A stretch of 64,000 nucleotides of DNA from Methanohalophilus levihalophilus (lineage in GTDB: Archaea; Halobacteriota; Methanosarcinia; Methanosarcinales; Methanosarcinaceae). The stretch spans positions 620,001 through 684,000 of the forward strand of contig NZ_JAGGLK010000002.1 in NCBI RefSeq assembly GCF_017874375.1. The letters run 5' to 3'. Position 1 is the stretch's first letter; each line of letters begins with the position of its first letter. The position numbers and the translations under genes were made by a program. Shown piece by piece: positions 58,822 through 64,000 of the stretch. Under the pieces are notes generated by a model. It was not told the origin of the DNA. It saw nothing but the letters and a program-made list of their open reading frames with translations, and made no database searches.

Positions 58822-59403
58822 TCAGACGTCGTATTTCTCAAAGCAAGGCAGGCAGAAATATTTCCCGTGTGCAACACGCGCACGGCTTTCCATCATGCCT
58901 TCGCCACATTCACTGCAGGTTAGGGTCTGGAAAATTACCGCCTTTTGTGGTGGCTCAGCTTCAATTTCTTCAATTTTGAAGAGCTCGTCTGCAGGAGCTT
59001 CAAGGATCATTTTTATTTTCTCTTCTCGCTCTCTCTGGAATTCTGCTTTTTCTTCAGGTGTGGCAGTTCCGGCACGGACTTTCTGGAATAGATCATTCCC
59101 TCCTCCTCTTTCGAAAACGTCCTGTTTTCGTGAAATGCGGAGTGCCTTTTCGTCACCACGTTTGAAGAACGTGTACACATGTTTCCCGTAATCCCTGAAA
59201 ACGAGATTTCCTTTTCCGAAAGTGCAACTGTTGATCACCTGTATGGCATCCACAGAACATGACTTGTTTTCCACTATTGCAACAAGTTCTTCATCTTTGG
59301 ATCGTGTTCCAAAGTTTTCCTCTGCAATTTTTGCAACCCTGAATCCGATTGCAAGTCCCGGGCACATATGGCCGTGGAATTTCACTGCGTCTTCAATTTC
59401 CAT
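58822..59403 (-). CDS. FmdE-family protein with C-terminal zinc ribbon
   Basis: A 193-residue protein of the formylmethanofuran dehydrogenase subunit E family. The first 150 residues are the FmdE domain (HGHMCPGLAIGFRVA with conserved His and Cys, and VENKSCSVDAIQVINSCTFGKGN). The C-terminal 40 residues are a zinc finger with CSECGEGM and CLPCFEKY. No other fmd/fwd subunits are near. It may be a molybdenum/tungsten or tetrapyrrole-related protein rather than a true subunit. Confidence 0.88.
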   Translation of the reverse strand: MEIEDAVKFHGHMCPGLAIGFRVAKIAEENFGTRSKDEELVAIVENKSCSVDAIQVINSCTFGKGNLVFRDYGKHVYTFFKRGDEKALRISRKQDVFERGGGNDLFQKVRAGTATPEEKAEFQREREEKIKMILEAPADELFKIEEIEAEPPQKAVIFQTLTCSECGEGMMESRARVAHGKYFCLPCFEKYDV

Positions 59404-59434
59404 TGGTGCTCAACTCTGTTGTTTGAAAGTAATT

Positions 59435-60778
59435 TTAAAGGTACAATTTTCTCAGTTTAGCGTTGACGGCTTCAACCTGTTCAACGGCTGTGCCAATGTA
59501 TTTGTAAGGATCAACGAGAGCTTCGATTTCGCTTTCTGTCAATACATCCTTCACAGCTTCATTTTCAAGTAGTGTTTCCTTGAGATGTTTCCCTTCTTCG
59601 TGTGCCTGCATTGCAGCACTTCTTACTATTTCATGTGCATCCTGCCTGCCGACTCCTCTTTTTGCAAGTTCAATCATGACAGCTTCACCCATGTTGAGTC
59701 CTTTGAGAAGCTCAAGGTTACGCTTGATGTTTTCAGGATAGAATCTCAGGTTGTCCAATACGCGAATTCCAAGCTTGATGATGTGGTCGGTAAGTACACA
59801 GCTTTCCGGGAACACCACACGTTCGCAGGATGAATTGGTAAGATCGCGCTCATCCCAGAGGGTATTATTTAGCAATTCGGGTTCAACCATTGAGCGTACA
59901 ATCCTTGCGAGGCCGCAGATTTGTTCGGACTTAATTGGATTACGTTTGTGAGGCATGGTGGAAGATCCGACCTGTTTCTTTCCGAAACTTTCCTCAACCT
60001 CTGCAAGCTCACTTCTCTGGAGGGAGCGCAGTTCAACACCGATTTTATCCAGCGTGGTAACCACGTTTGCCATCCACATAATGAATTCAGCGTGCCTGTC
60101 CCTCTGGATGATCTGGTTGGATACATCGACACTTCCAAGTCCAAGGTATTCCATGGCTTTCTTCTGGATTTCCATTCCCTTTGGTCCGAATGCTGCCTGG
60201 GTTCCCACTGCACCTGTCATCTGGCCCACTGTTACACGTGGTTTGAGTTGCTCCAATCTCTCGATATGCCTTCCGACTTCGGATGCCCAGATTGCAAAGC
60301 GAAGTCCGTAGGTTGTCGGGACGCCAATCTGACCGTGTGTCCTTCCTGCACAGACTGTTTCCTTGTGCTCTTCAGCCTGCCTGACAAGTACGGCGAGCAA
60401 GTCCTTCATCTTAGGTTCCAGAACTTCAATGGCGTCCTTTAGCTGTAAACCGGTTGCAGTATCAAGCATATCGTTGGATGTAGCTCCGAAGTGAACCCAC
60501 TTAGCAGCTTCCTCATCACATTTCTCGGATACTGCAAGGACAACAGCCATCATATCGTGGTGAATTTCATCCTCAATTTCCTTAACACGGCTGTTTTCAA
60601 CTTTTGAGATTCCTTCCTCAATCAATTTGGCTGCATCTTGCGGGATAAGCCCAACATCAGCTTCAGCTTTTGCAAGGGCTGCTTCTGCTTTGAGAACGCA
60701 TTTGAGCCTGTTGTCTTCACTCCAGACATGCTTCATTTCCTCGGTGCCGTAGCGGAATTCTATGGGGTGGATTGCCAT
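59435..60778 (-). CDS. purB: Adenylosuccinate lyase
   Basis: Acts twice in purine synthesis, releasing fumarate from SAICAR and from adenylosuccinate. The 447 residues have the fumarase/aspartase signature GSSTMPHKRNP (about 270), the TSNDMLDTA segment and the HGQIGVPT segment with catalytic His. The length fits archaeal PurB. It is followed on the minus strand by a 31-base gap to the FmdE gene, so the two may share a transcript. Confidence 0.97.
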   Translation of the reverse strand: MAIHPIEFRYGTEEMKHVWSEDNRLKCVLKAEAALAKAEADVGLIPQDAAKLIEEGISKVENSRVKEIEDEIHHDMMAVVLAVSEKCDEEAAKWVHFGATSNDMLDTATGLQLKDAIEVLEPKMKDLLAVLVRQAEEHKETVCAGRTHGQIGVPTTYGLRFAIWASEVGRHIERLEQLKPRVTVGQMTGAVGTQAAFGPKGMEIQKKAMEYLGLGSVDVSNQIIQRDRHAEFIMWMANVVTTLDKIGVELRSLQRSELAEVEESFGKKQVGSSTMPHKRNPIKSEQICGLARIVRSMVEPELLNNTLWDERDLTNSSCERVVFPESCVLTDHIIKLGIRVLDNLRFYPENIKRNLELLKGLNMGEAVMIELAKRGVGRQDAHEIVRSAAMQAHEEGKHLKETLLENEAVKDVLTESEIEALVDPYKYIGTAVEQVEAVNAKLRKLYL

Positions 60779-60866
60779 TGTAAATCTCCTGGTTATGGTA
60801 GTATTTAGTTGGTAGTTCTTGAAGCTTTTATGACCATTTCAACCAATAAAAAAGCTTTGTAATCGT

Positions 60867-61619
60867 TTATTCTAACGGTACAACTATTTTGCATCCGGCA
60901 ATTTCTCCGATTGTTACCCTTACACCATAAACCGCTTCGATATTTTCAGGTGTTATTACCTCTTCCTTCCCGTGAGCAAATACTTCCCCATCTTTTATGA
61001 GGACATACCTGTCAGAAAAACGCAGGGCAAGGTTGATGTCGTGCATTGTGGTGACGGCTGAAACATTTTCCTTTTTTGCAACCTCAACTACGGTTTTGAG
61101 AATGGAAAGCTGGTTTTTCAGGTCAAGGTTGCTTGTGGGTTCATCCAGCAATAAGATCCGGGGCTCCTGAACAAGGGCACGAGCAAGACTCACTTTCTGC
61201 AATTCCCCACCGCTCATCTCATCAATATAACGTAGTGCCAGTTTTTCCAGTCCCATTTCTTCGATAACACGTTTAGCAATCAGGATGTCTTTTTCTTTCA
61301 ATCCCCATTGGATATGGGGTTTTCTTCCGAGAAGAATTGCGTCAAAAGCGGTGAACCTGCCGGGAGTTGTATGCTGGGGAACATAACCCAGACGTTTAGC
61401 CACTTCTGTCCGTGGAAGATCTATTACATTTTCTCCCTCTACCATTATTGTGCCTGATTTTGGAGCGAGTATCATATTAATACAACGAAGAAGTGTTGTT
61501 TTCCCGACGCCGTTTGGTCCGAGAATTGTCAGGACTTCCCCGGGTTTCAAATCGAATTCGATTTCCCTCAGGACTTCACGCTTCCTGTAATCAAACCTTA
61601 ACTCTTTTATTTTGAGCAT
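60867..61619 (-). CDS. ABC transporter ATP-binding protein (FecE/BtuD type)
   Basis: The ATPase of an iron-complex or cobalamin importer. The 250 residues have Walker A GPNGVGKTT (34-42), Q loop, signature MSGGELQKV (about 137) and Walker B ILLLDEPTSN. The ATG overlaps the permease stop by one base (TAATG), so translation is coupled. It is the last gene of a three-gene operon (binding protein, permease, ATPase). Confidence 0.95.
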   Translation of the reverse strand: MLKIKELRFDYRKREVLREIEFDLKPGEVLTILGPNGVGKTTLLRCINMILAPKSGTIMVEGENVIDLPRTEVAKRLGYVPQHTTPGRFTAFDAILLGRKPHIQWGLKEKDILIAKRVIEEMGLEKLALRYIDEMSGGELQKVSLARALVQEPRILLLDEPTSNLDLKNQLSILKTVVEVAKKENVSAVTTMHDINLALRFSDRYVLIKDGEVFAHGKEEVITPENIEAVYGVRVTIGEIAGCKIVVPLE

Positions 61620-62695
61620 TAATTCCTGTACCCCCTTACAAGAAGATAGAGGAAAAGGGGCGCTCCCATAAATGCAGTAATAATACCTACGGGCAGCACA
61701 TACGGAGCTATCACCATCCTTGAGACGATATCCGATGCCAGTAAGAGTAAAGCTCCCACTACACAGGCGGCGGGGATGAGGTATCTCTGGTCATCCCCCA
61801 CAAACCTGCGGGCAATGTGCGGACAAACAAGACCGATGAATCCTATTATTCCGAGGAAAGAGACTGCTGCCGCTGTTGCAAGGGAGGCGACCAGCATCCC
61901 GAATAGGCGTATTCTTTCAACGTTAACTCCCAGTCCTTTTGCAGTTTCATCCCCTGCATCGATTGCCATATAGTTCCACCGGTTGTAGACAAAATATGCG
62001 GTTGAAAGTATCGTGATAATTGCCATTATAAAGATGCATTCCCAGTATGCTCTCCCAAGATCCCCAAAAGTCCAGAACACAATTTCCGGCAATTCGGTAT
62101 CATCAGCGAAATACTGGAGAAGCATGGTGGCTGCTGTGAGAAGGGAACTGAGTGCGACTCCGGTAAGTATGAGTACTTCAGGTGTTGCATTCCTGTACTT
62201 TGCAATGGCAAGAATTGTCAGCGTGGATATGAGGGAAAATATGAATGCAAATATCGTGACGGTATAAGGAAGTTCAAAGAGCCATCCCATCCATCCCCTG
62301 CCGGATGCCAGAATTGCAAGGGTAGCACCAAACGCTGCAGCATGTGAAATTCCAAGTGTATAAGGAGAGCCGAGGGGATTCCTCAGGATTGACTGGAGTA
62401 CAACACCTGAAACCGAGAGTGCAATCCCGGCTACGATGGCAGCTATAGCCCTGGGGATTCGCAATTCCCAGATTACCTGCGGTGTATGTATATTTTCAGT
62501 TTCAAAACCCAATATTGAATTAATAATTTCCGTGATGGTGAGATCAGCATTCCCGACTGACAGGGAATAGAAGAAGAGTGCTATTAGAATACTGATTGAG
62601 ATCCCGATGAAAGCTATTTTCTTTCCGATATACCTATGGTAATCGGAATGAAGGGTATTTTCTTCATGGTTGCAGGACGTGTTGCAATATTCCAT
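61619..62695 (-). CDS. ABC transporter permease (FecCD/BtuC type)
   Basis: A 358-residue permease with about ten membrane helices. The sequence has the FecCD pattern: SVSGVVLQSILRNPLGSPYTLG, GLGVNVERIR, FIGLVCPHIARRFVG near the end and the C-terminal TAFMGAPLFLYLL. It transports an iron chelate, cobamide or heme with the adjacent binding protein. The N-terminal 30 residues are hydrophilic with several cysteines and histidines (CNTSCNHEENT), which could bind metal. Confidence 0.95.
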   Translation of the reverse strand: MEYCNTSCNHEENTLHSDYHRYIGKKIAFIGISISILIALFFYSLSVGNADLTITEIINSILGFETENIHTPQVIWELRIPRAIAAIVAGIALSVSGVVLQSILRNPLGSPYTLGISHAAAFGATLAILASGRGWMGWLFELPYTVTIFAFIFSLISTLTILAIAKYRNATPEVLILTGVALSSLLTAATMLLQYFADDTELPEIVFWTFGDLGRAYWECIFIMAIITILSTAYFVYNRWNYMAIDAGDETAKGLGVNVERIRLFGMLVASLATAAAVSFLGIIGFIGLVCPHIARRFVGDDQRYLIPAACVVGALLLLASDIVSRMVIAPYVLPVGIITAFMGAPLFLYLLVRGYRN

Positions 62696-62716
62696 AGCTT
62701 CTTCCTCATTTTATTT

Positions 62717-63922
62717 TCATTGGAGTTCAATCTTGCCGAAATTATGCCCGAAATTTTCTGCCATTGTATCATAGATTCCTTCGTTTACAGGGCACCCGGA
62801 ATAAAGGAAGCTGTATATCTCATTGGCTTTGTTTTCAGGGTCAATGTCTTCAAATTTGTCTGGATAGACCTGCTTGCCGACATACCATGCATCTGCCAGA
62901 ACATTGCCATGGTTGGTTGTGTACCAGTTGTATGGCATTACGCCGTAGAGATTGCCAGATTTTGCAGCTTCAAGATTTGTATAGACTCCTTCAGGCCCAA
63001 ATGCATCAACCCCGTATTTCTCATTGGTATGGGAGTTTCCGTTTTCTGAAAAATCAAAGGTTGAAAGGTCCACGAAAATGTATTCGATTCCCGGTTCAGT
63101 ATCCCACTGGAAAAGAGCGTCATCACCGATCTGGTAACCTTCCCAGTCCCCGGTAAGTGAAGTGCTGGCAGCTACATTGTTTCCGTTTATGTATTCAAAA
63201 GGAGGGTAATCGGGTTGAGTTGACAGTATCCCATGTGAACCCCTGTATGCAACTCCGGCTACATAGAGGTTAACCGTCTCTTCACCTTCAATCCTGCTGT
63301 TTATATCTTCAATTTCATCTTCAAAGAACGCGATAACTTCTTCTGCCCTTTCCTTGTTGTTCATCACGTCCCCCATTGTCGTGAGAGCAAATTTCATATC
63401 ATCAAAGCCTTCTCCTGTATCCCCGTAATTCAAACCGATTACAGGTATTCCTCCTACGTCATTTGAAAGCTTGTCAGCTCCCTCGGCGTTGGAATATGTG
63501 AGGAAAATAACTTCGGGTGCAGGATCAAGCATGAGGATTGATTCGGCATCATAGTCTCCTCTGAATACTCCTATGTAGGGATAATCCTCTTTGTTTCCAA
63601 ATTGGGGATTTGCTATCCTGTACGGCCGCAATGGATTTTCAATCTCTTCTGGTCTTTGTTCTATATCTTCCACTCCGACAACAGTATCCTGCTCTCCGAG
63701 GTAACAAAGATACCGAAGACTTCCTGATCCAATGCAAATAGTGTAGTTTATTTTTTCAGGGACTTCTACATGTCTTCCGTAAGCGTCGGTTATGGTTCTT
63801 GATTCTGCTTCTTCTGTCTGGGTCAGGTGTTCTGTTTGTTCGTCACTTGAAAGGCACCCGCAAGTAGTTAAAACAATTACAAAAACGGTTACAAGCATAA
63901 TTGTTGATGGAAATTTTTTCAT
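62717..63922 (-). CDS. ABC transporter substrate-binding lipoprotein (iron complex type)
   Basis: A 401-residue exported lipoprotein that captures the substrate and delivers it to the permease. A signal peptide with lipobox TTCGC (cleavage before Cys) is followed by a negatively charged linker and two alpha/beta lobes of the cluster A-II type (ITDAYGRHVEVPEKI, then VEDIEQRPEEIENP). MKKFPST at 63922 is preferred, since GAGGAAT lies 5-7 bases upstream; the ATG at 63940 has no site. It starts the operon. The substrate may be siderophore, cobamide or another metal complex. The bases upstream (63923-64000) are AT-rich with weak TATA-like elements. Confidence 0.93.
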   Translation of the reverse strand: MKKFPSTIMLVTVFVIVLTTCGCLSSDEQTEHLTQTEEAESRTITDAYGRHVEVPEKINYTICIGSGSLRYLCYLGEQDTVVGVEDIEQRPEEIENPLRPYRIANPQFGNKEDYPYIGVFRGDYDAESILMLDPAPEVIFLTYSNAEGADKLSNDVGGIPVIGLNYGDTGEGFDDMKFALTTMGDVMNNKERAEEVIAFFEDEIEDINSRIEGEETVNLYVAGVAYRGSHGILSTQPDYPPFEYINGNNVAASTSLTGDWEGYQIGDDALFQWDTEPGIEYIFVDLSTFDFSENGNSHTNEKYGVDAFGPEGVYTNLEAAKSGNLYGVMPYNWYTTNHGNVLADAWYVGKQVYPDKFEDIDPENKANEIYSFLYSGCPVNEGIYDTMAENFGHNFGKIELQ

Positions 63923-64000
63923 AAGATTCCTCGGTTTCATATAGTAAATGAATGTGATTTGGTGTAATTAAATGTTATGAATTTTACTATCTGTAACACT

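Overview
The window is a chromosomal segment of a methanogenic euryarchaeon, most likely a member of the Methanosarcinaceae. The evidence is an archaeal str-operon end (EF-2, EF-1 alpha, S10), HMG-CoA reductase and a geranylgeranyl reductase for ether lipids, Hel308, an archaeal CCA-adding enzyme, an archaeal ATP-dependent DNA ligase, a methanogen-type thymidylate synthase, an FmdE-family protein, and the siroheme-dependent heme genes (ahbC, hemD, cobA) of cytochrome-containing methanogens. Promoters have archaeal TATA boxes. None of the roughly 61 gene ends I read uses TAG (34 TAA, 27 TGA), as expected in a pyrrolysine-using lineage. I cannot name the genus.

Layout. 1-2312: translation genes and a small winged-helix protein. 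2317-4533: orphan PAS histidine kinase, tRNA-Arg(CCG), unknown gene. 4678-9293: two-subunit 2-oxoacid:ferredoxin oxidoreductase and a thioredoxin-fold DUF255 protein. 9408-12159: tandem WD40-like exported proteins, the first with an in-frame TAG at codon 2. 12242-16620: Fe-S membrane protein and regulator divergent from iorAB, then an OGG1-like glycosylase. 16624-21890: CCA-adding enzyme, oxidative-stress cassette (ferritin, superoxide reductase, CMD protein, small membrane protein), methyltransferase, S-layer-like protein. 22322-29183: tetrapyrrole genes, DUF1699, hisD, hel308. 29382-37902: MscS channel, trpB2, HMG-CoA reductase, DNA ligase, hom with an ACT-domain partner, and a membrane-tethered winged-helix regulator. 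38172-45331: CxxCH-containing secreted protein with a small lipoprotein, HtpX, thyA, aroA, geranylgeranyl reductase, ACT regulator. 45586-49370: a citrate/homocitrate-synthase-like gene facing a monomeric isocitrate dehydrogenase. 49486-55606: AT-rich accessory genes (DUF2254-like membrane protein, PIN-domain protein) mixed with TatD-like hydrolase, secreted protein and a second AhpD/superoxide reductase pair. 55730-63922: uvrA, small protein, FmdE, purB and an iron-complex-type ABC transporter.

The most striking observation is at 46942-49370. A bacterial-type monomeric isocitrate dehydrogenase with its own bacterial-style terminator lies between what read as the first 19 codons and the decayed last codons of a resident, unrelated dimeric-type isocitrate/isopropylmalate dehydrogenase gene in the same orientation. 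This looks like a scar of in-place replacement of one enzyme by a non-homologous enzyme of the same activity, with the resident promoter kept. The facing gene could supply (Re-)citrate, so the locus may form the oxidative citrate-to-2-oxoglutarate branch.

Other unusual items are a possible pyrrolysine codon in a signal peptide, two genes that seem to start at AUA and AUU, a leader with mutually exclusive hairpins before the citrate-synthase-like gene, and several palindromic operators close to TATA boxes. No CRISPR array, insertion sequence, rRNA or integrase was seen.
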